DNA from: Adiantum capillus-veneris
Lineage: Eukaryota; Streptophyta; Polypodiopsida; Polypodiales; Pteridaceae
Direction: 5' to 3'
Assembly (NCBI GenBank): GCA_014529385.2
Contig: CM043969.1
Location: forward strand, 20,862,946-20,920,945
Length of the DNA: 58,000 nucleotides
The notes under the pieces: generated by a model
Seen by the model: the letters and a program-made list of their open reading frames with translations, nothing else
Told to the model about the DNA's origin: nothing
Database searches by the model: none
Shown here: in pieces, positions 46,395 through 57,985 of the stretch
Layout of the letters: each line of letters opens with the position of its first letter
Position numbering within the stretch: the stretch's first letter is position 1
Translations under genes and position numbers: made by a program

Positions 46395-47407
46395 TCTGTA
46401 AGGCGGTTACTCATTGGCTTACTGCCTGCAACAACCACGTCTATGCCATGTTGCATAGAAGGTGTCAGCGGTAGCCCTGGTGGTAAATCATTAGGAAAAA
46501 CATCTTGAAATTTCTTTAACAACTTTTGTAACTGATTTGTAACTTTTGCTTGTGTAGAATTAGAAATTGGTGGAATAGAGGAGAGAGAAGCATGCGGCGT
46601 TGAGGAATGTTCAACAGAATCAAGATTGGAAAGAAAATGAGACAGTGAGTAACACAAGAAAACTTGATCTATTTCATTATCAGAAACGAGTTGCATCAGC
46701 TCAGCAATACAAATCAGTGGTGATGATGGTATATCCTTTTCTCCTAACAACAACACATGTGTGCCATGGGAATCAAACATCAAACTGTTGTGCTTGTAGC
46801 TACGCTTCAGTGATGGACCTAGGCTATGCAACCACTCCCTACCAAGAACCACATTAGCCCTTTCCATGTTCATAACTTGAAAATCCAAACAAGTAGAGTA
46901 CCCTTGTACCTCCAATGGAACAGCTCGGCATTGAGTATCCCAAATTTCAGTATCATGTCCATTCATCATTGCTACCTTGTAGCGGTGGGTACTCGGAGTT
47001 TGAGGCAGTTTGAGCTTTTTCACCAATCCATAGTTGATGAAATTGTGCGTAGCACCGTCATCTACCAAGATGCTCACCTTGTGTCCTTGCAGGTATTCGT
47101 GCATACGTACTAACTCATGTGGTCCAAATGTTTGTTGCCACATGGAAGCTGTGAGACAGCATTCATGCACCACCTCAGTGTGTGTTACTTCTACTATAGA
47201 GAACTTTGAGGAAGACTCAAGAGGCAGCAGCTGCACCGTATGCACTGCTTTCTCCTTCCCCTGGGCAGCAGATTTCCCCTTGGGACAATCCTTTTTTCCA
47301 TGGCCTCTTCCTAAGCATTGAAAACATAGCTTCTCTTTCTTGGCCTTATCAAAATCCTCAGGAGAGAGAGGACCCCTTGGGCTTTTTAGATGCCTCAGAA
47401 TTAGCAA
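46391..47407 (-). pseudogene. Chromovirus zinc knuckle, aspartic protease and RT linker
   Basis: Zinc knuckle CFQCLGRGHGKKDC near the N-terminus, then protease with ILVDDGATHNFIN (DDGA variant) and VVLGREWLHSLG. The end ([16 protein letters not shown]) is the usual lead into RT. Confidence 0.88.
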
Positions 47408-48354
47408 CTATAAATTTTCTTTTATTGTGCCCGTATTGAGTGCGTGTATTATTATGTGTACTAGCAGGCACGTGATTGTGATGTGTTTTCTTATCATCAG
47501 GGTCATCATGAATATGTGCTTTCACTATGGCTTCCTCAAGTGTTTTAGGGTCTTGGGTCTTGACATACTTCTTAAGTTCTGGAGTCAAATTGCGTATGAA
47601 CCCTCGTACTTCTGAAAGGTATCCAATCCTTCCAACTTGAGGATAACGTCCCGATAGTGAGAGATATATTTAAGGAGTGATGGATATTGGCGCATGGAAC
47701 ATGTGTTCCAATCGGTCCAATTCCGATCTGCCTCATTGGTAGGCAAAAACTCCTTGCTGGACATTGTTTCAAAGGCTGCCCAACTCTGTGGTATGATGTT
47801 CTTCTCCTTGAGAGACATCCACCATTTGTAGGCCTTGCCTTCCGGAGTTAGGCTCGTTTGCAGAGGTCTTACTGCATCCAGAGTGCGCCGTAAGGCGTGA
47901 ATTCCATCCCATTTACTAAGAAAGATGGTCACTGCATCCTTATTGAGGTCCCGGTCTTCGCCTTTGAAAACTGGTGATTTGAAATTTTTCAATAAATCAT
48001 CTACCTCTTTGGTAGTGAGAGTATGCAGTGTTTCATTAATTGGGCCTTGCCCTTGTGTTCCAACGTGCTCATGCATGTGAGTGGCAGTCGGACCCTTGGT
48101 CTGCTGTTGCAGTAATTGAATGACTAAATTAGAAAGTTTAGTAACATTTTCATTTCAAGCCTTAAAATTTTTGTCCATGACCGTCATACGTGTCTGAAGA
48201 GCACGAAATTCTTGAATATCGAGCAATTCATAAGTATCTTCTCCTGCCGTAGCGTCACAGGTACTCTCCTTGAGAGTATCCGGCCGCGAGCCATCATTGA
48301 CAGGGTGGGAATACTTTGCTCAAAATCGAATGTCATGTTGATATCCGAATCCAT
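47408..48354 (-). pseudogene. Chromovirus gag
   Basis: The gag core (KWDGIHALRRTL, AYKWWMSLKEKNI, SWAAFETMSSKEFL) lies in 47585-48076, with a second piece in another frame (47358-47588). Upstream the same frame as the core continues past a TGA at 48157-48155 (an Arg-to-stop type change) and shifts before the ATG at 48354. Confidence 0.8.
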
Positions 48355-49136
48355 GGCTACACAGTGCAGTGGAAGAAGTACTCAGAAAAAAATAGCTGAT
48401 GCCGCCACCCTAACAAAGTATAGCTACGCCGTGTCGTAGCAGTGAAGCATCGTGCTAAATCTTCCTTGATTTCAAAAAATACTTCCGTAGAAATTGTTGT
48501 CGAGACGAAGCTTGAAGTCCTATCAAAGAATCTTTTGGCCACCCGATTACCGAATTAGTCTTGTCGAACAACGAATTGTGATTGTTGATCTTTCTCCTGA
48601 ACACGCAGGTTCTGGAAATTTCTGCAGTAATCGAGTACAAGTTGAAGCCGATGCGAGTACAATTGGAAGCCATGACGATCGAGGGGCTTTTCCCGGTGGA
48701 GGTAGCTTGCTCGACTACCTTAATTTTCTTGATTACCCGTGGTAAGGGCCGTTGAGAAATGGCCAAGACCCAATTGAAGGGCCAAAGGCCTTCAAAGGCT
48801 TTTATGAATGTGAACTCCCGTCTGTTTTATGCACAGGCAGCGAGCGCATGAGGACGAACCTGATGTTGATGAGCAGAAGGTGCTTAGCATAGGCCGGCTA
48901 TGCCGTGAGGGGATGGTGCCACTTCTTGCAGCCTCAGGGCGTTCTGTTCAAGCCCCGCTCCTCCCGTTTTCATGCACCACACCTCCTTTTCCAAAACGGG
49001 GCTAACTGCCCGATTAGGCAAGAAAATTCGGCTATATTTGGAAAAGCCTTTAAAAAGCAGTGGTTCTCACAAAAGGGGGCCTATTTCTAGGGCCAAAGAT
49101 GAACATGCCTAGAGAGAGAGTGGAGGAGAGAACCAA
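48355..49136 (-). other. Chromovirus 5' leader
   Basis: Noncoding sequence between gag and the primer site. Short frames on both strands show no domain. Includes GC-rich patches (48760-49000). Confidence 0.6.
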
Positions 49137-49148
49137 GCTCTGATACCA
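49137..49148 (-). other. Primer-binding site of the chromovirus
   Basis: The minus strand reads TGGTATCAGAGC, one base from the LTR end; initiator Met-tRNA type. Confidence 0.9.
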
Positions 49149-49149
49149 G

Positions 49150-49322
49150 TGTAAGAAACTAGGCAACTAGGCTCTGGTAGATCCTCCTCCCAACCCCCCT
49201 TTATAGGGTAGGCTCCTAGCCCCTTGCCCTAGATGGATCCCCTGTCCACATTGCCTATCCCGGCCCGTGGCCGTAGTCCTTGCCTAGCCTAGTTCTTAGG
49301 GTACAGGACCCGTGTCCTGACA
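49150..49322 (-). repeat. 5' LTR of the chromovirus (173 bp)
   Basis: Same length and ends as the copy at 43436. Differences include G-C-AACT for G-A-AACT near the left end and a cluster around CCTATCCCGG. Confidence 0.93.
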
Positions 49323-49327
49323 CCTTT
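49323..49327. other. Target-site duplication, right
   Basis: CCTTT directly after the right LTR. Confidence 0.9.
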
Positions 49328-50130
49328 AATTACCTCTAGCTTTGATGGATCCATTTGGATGCCATCTTGAGAGATAATATGACCTAAATACCGAATCTCT
49401 TGTAAGAAAAGTTCACTTTTCTTCTGATTAAATTAAAGTTTTTTCTCTCATAAGACTTGAAATATTACCTGGAGGTGTTGCTTGTGTTCATCTAATAAAT
49501 TAGAGTAGATGATGTTATCATCAAAGAACACTCTAGTAAAGGTTCGGTGAAGCCTGAAGAGCTTCTCCATCAAGCGATTGAATGTGACTAGTGCATTGGT
49601 CAAGCTAAAAGGCATGACAATGTATTCGTAAAGACCAAATGTGGTGAAAAATGCGGTCTTTACAATGTCTTGATCAACTATTCTTATTGATGGTAGTCAC
49701 TTTTAGGTCAATCCTATTGAAGTAGGTCGACCCTTGAAGCTTATCAAATAGGCCTTCTACCCATGGAATGGGAAACCTATTTTTGATAGTGATCTTATTT
49801 AGTGCTCTATAGTCGACACACATATACGATATTTGCCGTCTTTCTTTTGCACTAATAGCACGATTGAACAAAATGGAGATGAGCTAGGCCTAACCATGCC
49901 CTTATCAACTAAGTCATGCACTTGCCACATTATCTCCTCTTCTTGAGCTTGAGAAACTCTATAACGAGGTTCATTAGGTGGTGAACTTCCTGGAAGAAAT
50001 TCAATTGCATGGTCATCATGGCCTTGTTTAGGAGGTAGTTCACAAGGGATGTCGTCAATAAAAACATCTTGAAATCCCTTGAGAAATTGGATAACTCTAA
50101 TTCCTTGTGGATTATTTTTCTAAAGCATTA
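49328..50130 (-). pseudogene. Outer Ty3 element: RT N-terminal part
   Basis: Contains DIPCELPPKQGHDDHAIEF, then LVQKKDGKYR, CVDYRALNKITIKNRFPIP, MPFSLTNALVTFN and a catalytic box VFFDDNIIYS (second position Phe). It reads into the target site and continues at 43430 beyond the inserted chromovirus. Upstream of 50130 the element is cut; gag and protease are not seen. Confidence 0.82.
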
Positions 50131-50464
50131 GGTTCATTTAAATAATCTTTAACAAAAATTTTACGGGAGAATCGCCCCTTACGATGATTAAAGGTTAAGT
50201 AATTTTAAAAAAAAGGGCCTTTCCCACCTTATCTTCAACGGGCATAAGATCCTCTCTCTCTTCCCCAACTCAATCTCTCTCTTTCGTATTCTCTCTCCGC
50301 ATAAGATAGCTCTATCTCTCTCCCCCATTGAGACCACGCGAAAGATACTCTCTCTCTACCTCTTTCTCTCTCTGCCTTTTTAGGCGCATGATAATAAAAC
50401 CTCTCTCTTTTTTTGTTTGCTCTGTTGGCGCTCACCACGGACCAACCCGACGAAGCCAAGTGAC

Positions 50465-50508
<44 letters not shown>

Positions 50509-50816
50509 CGCGGCTCTGTTGTCCTTGCCTTACGCACCACAGACAACTTCCATGTCACCGTCGACTACACCTCTCTTGTTTGCTCTCTACCTGCACGTCG
50601 ATTGTGGTACTTGCCCTTCTCTCTCATACTTTGTATCAACTCGGTCTACGCTGCATGCTTCAACTTCGTTCCCTCTCTCTCTTTTGTACTGTTTTGCGGT
50701 GTGCAGCATACACATCTCTCTTTTTGCCAGCGCGTGGTGCTCTCCTCACAGACTCTCTCTCCTCGTCTGCTTGCTTTGCACGCCAGAGCACGTCCACACT
50801 CAACACACACACATAG

Positions 50817-50871
<55 letters not shown>

Positions 50872-51224
50872 ATGTACATGCGTACACCCTTGCTCTCTGC
50901 TCAGAGTGCATCGACCGCTGGCACTTGGACCCACTCTCTCTCTTGTTCACTGCACCATACACACCTCCATGATCGCACCTTTTTTGCTAACAATCTAAAC
51001 CCACGTCACCTCTCTCTCTTCTGCGCATACATGCCAACCCCTTCTGATTCTCTCCCTAGTTTTTTCCTTTGCTGCACAGCCCTTCCATCGACTCTTGTAA
51101 GTCCAAAGAGAAATCAACTGCCAAAATTGCTTTTCCATAAGCAGTATTGTCAAATTGAGAAGGCAAAGTTATGCTAATCAACACCAAGATCTGCTAAGAA
51201 ACAATTTCTATAGCTCGAGCCAGC
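50131..51224. other. CT-rich noncoding region
   Basis: No gene. It has perfect (CT)n tracts at 50468-50504 and 50821-50868 and many shorter ones, so the long open frames through it are artefacts. It may be the promoter or leader of the ORF at 51225. Confidence 0.65.
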
Positions 51225-52102
51225 ATGGAGTCAAGTCGAGCGGAGAGTTCAAGTACAACAGAGCAAGCCAATAGCAATGGTAGCACTAGCACAAGTGCAA
51301 CAGAGCAAGTTTTACAGATCTATGGCTACAACAGAGATAAGGTCTTATATGCAGATTCAGAAGGCCATAGGTATCTTATGAGTAGCAAAAGCAGCACAGG
51401 AGCCACGATCCTATTGATTAGAGTGAAGCCATATCCAGAGAACTCGCAGATGTTCACAAATTTTAGTGGATCCAAGTATTGCAAGCTCAAAAATGAGGTG
51501 CAAATAGAAGTGCAAAAAATTAATCCAAGTGATTATCCAGATATATACACAAGTCATCAAACCATCCAGTTGATGCATATGCAATCAAAATCATTGTACA
51601 TGGATTATAGTGGATGGATCTATAATCGAGAGCCAAAAATATTAACTATATAGAAGCTAGTCTGATCGGAGAACCAAGTCAAAGAAAATATAAAGGTCAA
51701 GACGGAGCAGTCTATAGCCTGATGCTCAGTGTTCTCGGAGAAGATGCCAACAACTTGGCCAGTACAGAAGCAGAAACCCCTCTACAAGAGCTTGACATGA
51801 TAGAGCTAGTTGAAGTACCACCAATCATGGTGAAGTGCTCAGATTGTGGAAGAAAGGTTGGACATTTTCAAGAAGATTGTCAAAGAAACCTAGCCAATAG
51901 GGACATGGCCATTGCAAAGCAAAGCATGGAGCAAACTGGAAATGCGAATCTCGGTGTAAGTGCATCTAACTCATCACTTTTGGCGCAATCAGATGATTTG
52001 GTATTACCTTTAGAACGCACGGGATTCACTCTATATACAAAATGGAATGCCACCTACGAGCGGACAAATTTGATAAAACCCCTATATAACGACTCATATT
52101 AG
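51225..52102 (+). pseudogene. Unknown ORF with zinc-finger-like motif, one frameshift
   Basis: Two open stretches (51225-51653 and 51722-52102) are joined by sequence that stays codon-like if one base is gained or lost in the A-run near 51638-51642. The resulting protein would be about 290 residues. The N-terminus is Ser/Thr-rich, the middle is beta-rich (VLYADSEGHRYLMSS, SKSLYMDYSGWIYN), and near the C-terminus lies CSDCGRKVGHFQEDC. That is Cys-x2-Cys-x5-His-x4-Cys, one residue longer than a gag zinc knuckle. It could be a gag-like protein of an unrecognised element or a captured host gene. No domain was recognised with confidence. Confidence 0.5.
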
Positions 52103-52639
52103 GGAATATGACCCCCCTTTCTACACTTATCCAACAATCAGCGAAGAAAACTATCATACCCTTATCTTACATATAAAATTTAGGTCCCACATGATCTAAC
52201 TGAGTAGAACTAGTCAAAGAGTGTGTAGCATAGTGACTAGAAATGTACTTAGGAACCACTTCTGCTGATAACTAGATGTACCCTCAATGTGTCTTAGTTT
52301 GACTTTCAAACTATGTGCCCGATCAGCCTGCACTGTGATTGCTCGTGCAATTCTTACCCATCTAAAGCTGGTGTAAATGAACCCTTATCTATAATATACT
52401 TGATGAAAAATTTGATGTGTGACCTAATAAAAAACTTCCCCAAAATTCATTCGAGTTCTAATGCACACTAATGACAAGTAATCAATCGGGATCAGATCCC
52501 CCCCTCCCCCACCATAAATATGATACTCCCTCCCTTATTTTTAAGCTTGGGAGATAAATTATTGGGGGCATGTCCCTAGCTTCTACGCTTATGTAACTTG
52601 ATGCTAGGGTAAGCTTCCGATGAAGTTTCGTTGCTTTTG
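52103..52639. other. Noncoding stretch with a minus-strand polypurine-like run
   Basis: No gene. The minus strand has GGTGGGGGAGGGGGGGATC near 52497-52516, which resembles a polypurine tract but is not paired with a clear LTR. Confidence 0.5.
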
Positions 52640-53541
52640 GGTTAGCCATTAGGTGGCCACCTCTACTTGTAGGTCTCTACAGTCCGCTTTGTGTGTGAGC
52701 CCTACGCTAGTTTTCGTGACAAAACGACAAACATGCACGAAATGCTCGAGGTGGTGAGCCTACCTCTCATGTCTGAAGCCCATCGGGTAGTCGTGCGGGT
52801 CGTAGAAGCTGCTGGAAGGTCCATCCGCTCTAGGTGGTAGAAGCTCTCTCCAAAAGGTCAATAGTGAAAATGAGCTAAAAATGAGGTGAAAATTTCTTAT
52901 AATGGAGGTCCCCGAACCACTTTTCATGAAATTTGACATGTGCTCCCATCTTCTTGCAAGATGCGGTTTAGGCTAAAAAATTTCTTGATTTGGACTCCAT
53001 TTGCTCTGTTTACTAGAAATTTGGCATTTCGGTCAAAACTAGCCAAAACACGCTTTCCGCTCCAGTCTCATAATTACACCCCCACTGTACCATAGGTTGT
53101 CCTATAGTCACTGATCATCCCCATATTTTTTTCTTTTCATTATGCCCGTTCTTCACCTACTTTTTGTATTTTTGAAGTTTTTCTACCGAAAATGAGCAAA
53201 ATTAAAAGGAAAATAGCAAATCAAACCCAAAAAATCTCCAAAAATCCTAATAAATCACAAACATCACCACAAAACATTATATACACTCACATGCAATTTT
53301 TATGGTCGTATTTCTCCGTTTTACCAATATTTTACCTGAAAAATGGCTATTTCTACTTATATACACACACCTAGGGGCTTGATTTGGCGTTTGGCCCCAT
53401 ATACCTATAGCTACATGCTGTATAAGGGCATATATACTTGGGTTAGTCCAAAAAAAAATTCAATCAAACAACAACCCTTAAAATAGTCGAAAATCATGCC
53501 CTTTTTTGCTCTTTCTGCTATTGGTTCTGCATTTGAGAATG
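52640..53541 (-). repeat. 3' noncoding region, probable LTR, of copy C
   Basis: Aligns with 6253-7240 as described there. ORF-free and AT-rich. Confidence 0.55.
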
Positions 53542-53574
53542 CCTCCCCCCCTCCTAGCCGGAGTCCTCCCGGAC
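53542..53574 (-). other. Polypurine tract of copy C
   Basis: The minus strand reads CCGGGAGGACTCCGG then CTAGGAGGGGGGGAGG; nearly identical to 6223-6252. Confidence 0.7.
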
Positions 53575-53722
53575 GACAAGGTATCGCCTCGGAGTATGTG
53601 CCGTGCATAGGTTGCAAAATTTGTGCTAATGCTTGGCCGATTAATGTGGCCCTAATTTATGCATACTCGGTCAATGCATGGAAAAATTAATGTTGTGCAA
53701 GAGAAGGGAATAAGCCATATGC

Positions 53723-54501
53723 TTATTGGCATTCGTCGTCGAGGTTTCCTGTTTTCTTTGCAAGTAACAACTGTAACTCTACTGCTCTCTGTTTAATTGT
53801 CTTTTTTGCAAAAGGCAATCGCTTTGGTGCTACTGTTGATATAACCGTAGTTGTTTCTATGGAGATGATTGGCTTGGGCAGAATGGCCGTGGACCGTATT
53901 TCTTTTGTTGTCCATTGGTAGCTTGTTTTTGCCGGTTTTTGTAGGTGTTTTGCTACTTCCTTGGTTGCCACTTTTTTGTTGCAGATCGGCATCCACTTAA
54001 GTCGATTGTCCTTTTTCAAATGCGGTTGTCTGCCTTCCGTTGTTGCTTGTACTAAAGGGAGTTCTTTTTGGCTTTTGTTTTGGTATCCAAATGCGAGGAA
54101 CATTTGGGTTATTGCTGAGCATTTTCTTTGGGATCCATATCTGGTTTATGCCCTTGATTTTTGGTTGAACTATCGGCTTCGGTTGAATTCTTTCGTTGCA
54201 TTGTTGCTTGTCTGCCATGTCATTTCTATCCTTCCGCATCCATACTTGTTTCCCTTGTTTTTGTAATCTAGATCTTTGCACTGCGGTTGGTGACATTGTA
54301 TGTATGTAGTTAGCATGGTTGGCTTTTATCTGTCTGTTGGCCTCGGGTATCATGTTGTTCTCTGGTGGCATTCTTGCTTTTGGTTTTTTTGCCAGTGATT
54401 GCATACATCGGATTATTCAGGTATTGCTGAGCAAAGGCTATCACCTGTTGTTCTTGTTGATGCTGAATTTTGACTGCATTCGCATTCCAATCTATCTGCA
54501 C
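53723..54501 (-). pseudogene. Copy C C-terminal tail with W-motif repeats
   Basis: Fragmented into at least three frames. Motifs KQVWMRK, NQIWIPK and RIWIPK occur in 53997-54404, spaced irregularly, in a Lys/Gln/Asn-rich context. The match in motif and position to element A shows the tail is an inherited part of the family. Confidence 0.7.
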
Positions 54502-54516
54502 ATTGTACTCTTTTTG

Positions 54517-54941
54517 TCAATGTTGTCCCAACATCATTGGGTGTTGTGTGCTTTCATCCTCTACCACATAGAATTTGTGTGGGTAAATATATTGATGTAC
54601 TTGTACACGCAATATAGTCCAGCCCAATGTTGTCAACGAGTGTGATGTACTACTTTCCAGCACTTGAGGAGTAGGATGAAGTTGGCATGTGGATTTGAGC
54701 TGTTGGTATAATCTGTAAGAGATCAAATTTGCTTGAGCTCCAGAATCAAGCAATGCCGTATCAAATTTTCTTGAGCTCCAGAATCAAGCAATGCCGTCGA
54801 TTCAACTTGATTGCTACCCAGTTTGACTGCAATTATTGGCTCCACTATGTCTTCATCCAACTTCATTAGTCGAATGGCATTTATTTGCAATGGTGCTCCA
54901 CTTTGTTGTTGTTTGTTGTCGCAGAAGTCTTCTTTTTGCAA
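54517..54941 (-). pseudogene. Copy C second protease-like domain
   Basis: Contains ALLDSGAQENLI and, in the next frame, LDSGAQANLISYRLYQQL followed by HPMMLGQH. The DSGA segment is present twice because of a 38-bp tandem duplication (54722-54759 and 54760-54797), which also shifts the frame. Confidence 0.8.
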
Positions 54942-55732
54942 TGCGTTCTTGTGCTTCTGCTTGAGCTTCCTCTCGTACTCTCTGTTTTTCCTTCATTCGT
55001 TGTTTCCCTTGATGGCTTTGTTGGAGCATCTTCTGTGTGAGTGGTAGATAATATTTCTTCAGTCGTCGACATCTATTAATCCAGTTCGGCATTTCTTCAC
55101 CTGCTAATGTAGCAAGCTTGACAGCTCTGCTTTGTGATAGATCACTAATCACAAAGGATCCCATCCCTCGCTTTTTAAGTTTCTTGGCATGTTGCTTCAA
55201 AGTATAAACAAGTATATAATCACCTGTTTTGAACTTTTTAGTGCGCACATGCTTGTCAAAAAACTCTTTTTGTCTTCTCTTTTTAGCATAGATTGAAGCT
55301 ACATCTCTCAAGCGGAGTTCATCTAGCTTTTCAAGATCATTTATTTTTGTAGAGAGTTCATGCCCTGTCCATTCTAAGCGTTTTGCTACTTGTAGAGTTG
55401 GAATTAAAAACTCTATGGGTAGTATAGCATTTAGGCCAAACACCATGTTGTACGGTGTTGTTCCTATCGATGTTTTGTAAGCTACCCTGTATGCCCATAG
55501 TGTTGAGTGTAGTTGTTGATGACTCTGACACTTTTTTAGTGAGAACCGTGCATAGTGTTTTATTTGTGGCCTTAGCTTGCCCATTTGCCTGTGGATGGTA
55601 TGGAGCAGATTTCCTATGTATGACCATGAATTCCTCTAGCAGATATTCAATGACTTCATTAAGAAAATGTGTCCCACGATCACTGACAATTTCTATTGGT
55701 AAACCGTATCGTACAAAAACATTCTCATACAA
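54853..55732 (-). pseudogene. Copy C integrase, C-terminal half
   Basis: 55358-55732 holds the second catalytic Asp (VSDRGTHF) and HPQANGQAKATN, where Lys stands in place of the catalytic Glu seen in element A (GQAEATN). 54853-55584 holds the integrase tail (TTPYNMVFGLNAILP, FFDKHVRTKKFKTGDYILV) in another frame. Confidence 0.82.
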
Positions 55733-55735
55733 AAA

Positions 55736-57286
55736 TTATGGAGTAGTTCGTGCATCTTCTTTTTGCGTTGCCTTGGCTTTGACCCATTTTGTGAGATAGT
55801 CCATAGCCACAATGATATATTGGGTATGAATGCGATATGCAGGGGGTGAGATAGGTCCCACAAAATCTATGCCCCATTTTGCAAATTCTCTTGCTCCCAT
55901 CATTGGTCGTAGTGGCATCTCATCTCTCTTTATCGGCACCTTGGTGCGCTGACATGCGTCACAACGCTTCACAAACTCAGCATCCATGTGCAATGTAGGC
56001 CACCATATACCTGCGGTTAAGACAATTTTTGCCGTCTTATCGCCCGAAAAATGGCCTCCACTTATTCTGCTATGTGCATGTTCTAGAATCAGCAGGTATT
56101 CGCTTTCACTTGCACACATTCTAAGTTGATTGTCCTTTTCTTTCTTATAGAGTTGGTTCCCAATTAACTGAAAGTCACGGGCTTCCAGCTCTATAGCTTT
56201 TTTCCGTGCTCTTGTTATGTTCTCAGGAAACGTCCTGGTGGTTAAGAAATCAATGATATATTGACTCCATGCAGGTGCAATGTTTACCTGAAACAATGTC
56301 GCGTGATCCACTGGTCGTTTGGCACTACATATAGTACAATTGGTAATATAAGAATGTGTGTCCGCATACACAGTTGGCCAATAAACCCCTAACTGTTTCA
56401 GTCTCTGGTGTGTTTTCACTATTGAACAATGAAATGCACAATCCTGGATATGTGCTTCTTTAAGGTAGCACTCGAATTCTTCCAGATTTATACATAATCG
56501 TAGGATTTGGTCCGATCCTCGATAATACAGCCATTGTGCTATCATCTGGAAGTTTTTTGTTTGTCGAATTGTTTGTTGTTTGGATTTGTACTCCGTATTA
56601 TCAAACCTACTTCCAAAGGAAAGAATACTAACAATTTCCTGTGACAATTTGGGTATCATTTCAACATTGAAAAGATAAGCATCTGGTATGTCATCATCTA
56701 CTCTTTCAGGAGCTTCCCCGTTGTGTATCCTTGAAAGATGATCCGCTTGTAGATGGGTTTTACCCTTTTTGACCAGCACTATGAAATCAAACTCTAGCAA
56801 TATAATAAACCAACGTACAATGTTCCCCGTATTGCATGGTTTATTTACCAGATACAAAAGAGCTTGATGATCTGTAAAGAACACAAATTTGTTTGCGAGC
56901 AAATAATGCCAGAATTTCTTTACATCATAAATCATTCCTAACCCTTCTCGTTTGGTGGTTGTGTAGTTCTTTTCCGCATCGTTTAACTGTCGGCTTGCAT
57001 AACACACTGGAAAATCCATTGTTCCATCTCTAGGTTGAGCCAGAATACTCTCGATTGGATATGCAGAAGCATCAATGTGAACATGGAATATCTTTTCCCA
57101 ATCCGGTGCTTTAAGTACGAGTGCTGATATAAGGTTTTCCTTCAGCTTTTGGAATGAAGTTTCACACTCCTCAGTCCAATCGAAATTGACTAGCAAACGA
57201 TACGGAGGTTGTGCAATGACTGCATACATGTATATGAATCTTCGATAATATCCACAGTGTCCCATGAAGGATTGCACTTGTTTCAC
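55736..57286 (-). pseudogene. Copy C RT thumb, RNase H, two H2C2 domains, integrase start
   Basis: One uninterrupted 516-aa frame. RNase H residues are in HIDASAYPIESIL, TTKREGLGMI (Lys for Glu next to the site) and FTDHQALLYL. H2C2 domain 1 (HIQDCAFHCSIVKT ... CTICSAKRP) and domain 2 (HSRISGGHFSGDKT ... CDACQRTK) follow each other in frame, separated by about 70 residues. The first integrase Asp is in GIDFVGPI. This frame proves that the two zinc domains belong to one polyprotein. Confidence 0.88.
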
Positions 57287-57364
57287 ATTAATGGGCCTGG
57301 GTAGGTCTACTATGACTTTGACTTTGTCTAGGTCAGTGGTTATGCAATTTCTTGATAATGTGTC

Positions 57365-57985
57365 CTAAGATGCGGCCTTGCTTAACCATAAAGATACACT
57401 TTTTCGGGTTGAGACAGATTCGATATGTCCTGCATTTTTCAAATACCTTTTGCAATGATCAATATGTTCCTCTCGTAGAAGAGAGTGTACACAAAGATTA
57501 TCCATGTATATTTCTAAGAATATTCTCAGGTATTCTTTGAACGCGTGCGTCATTAACCTTTGGAAAGTAGCTAGGGCATTAGTTAAGCCAAACGGCATAA
57601 CACGATATGCATAAACTCCCCATTCTGTGGCAAACGCTGTTTTGTGTTGATCCTCCCTTGCAACTGCTAGTTGGTTGTATCTTGAAAACCCATCCAGAAA
57701 GGAATAAGCCCGTTTTCTAGCCACCCACTCAAGTACATGTTCTGTGATTGGCAAGGGATAATTATCCCTTATGGTGGCTGCATTTACCTTTTTGAGGTTT
57801 ACACACACTCGCAATTTTCCGTTCTTTTTGGGAACTACCACAATGGGTGACACCCAATCTGTATGTTCAATTTCATAGATGAATTCCGCTTCCAGCAGCT
57901 TATCAATCTCCTCTTTGATTCGTTTAGCAAATGTATCATTATATGTATAAGGACGTTGTTTGTTAGGTTTTGCATCCGATTTCAA
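57365..57985 (-). pseudogene. Copy C RT core with altered active site
   Basis: Contains VSPIVVVPKKNGKLRVCV and MPFGLTNALATFQ. The catalytic box reads YMDN (57508-57497) where element A has YMDD, so the second Asp is lost. A frameshift near 57460 separates it from the thumb. The RT continues beyond the window edge. Confidence 0.88.

Larger units (their letters stand above)
43436..49322 (-). mobile_element. Complete chromovirus-type Ty3 element, nested
   Basis: It has 173-bp LTRs at both ends, CCTTT target duplications, a primer site, a polypurine tract, and gag, protease, RT, RNase H, integrase and chromodomain in order on the minus strand. It is inserted in the RT region of the outer Ty3 element, whose RT resumes at 49328. 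The LTRs differ at 8 of 173 positions by my count (about 95% identity), so the insertion is moderately old. Multiple stops and frameshifts make it non-autonomous now. Confidence 0.93.

Noticed and set aside
50328-51177. Overlapping open frames of 150-190 residues
   Set aside because: CT-rich sequence with few stop codons; compositions are low complexity and no domain is seen.
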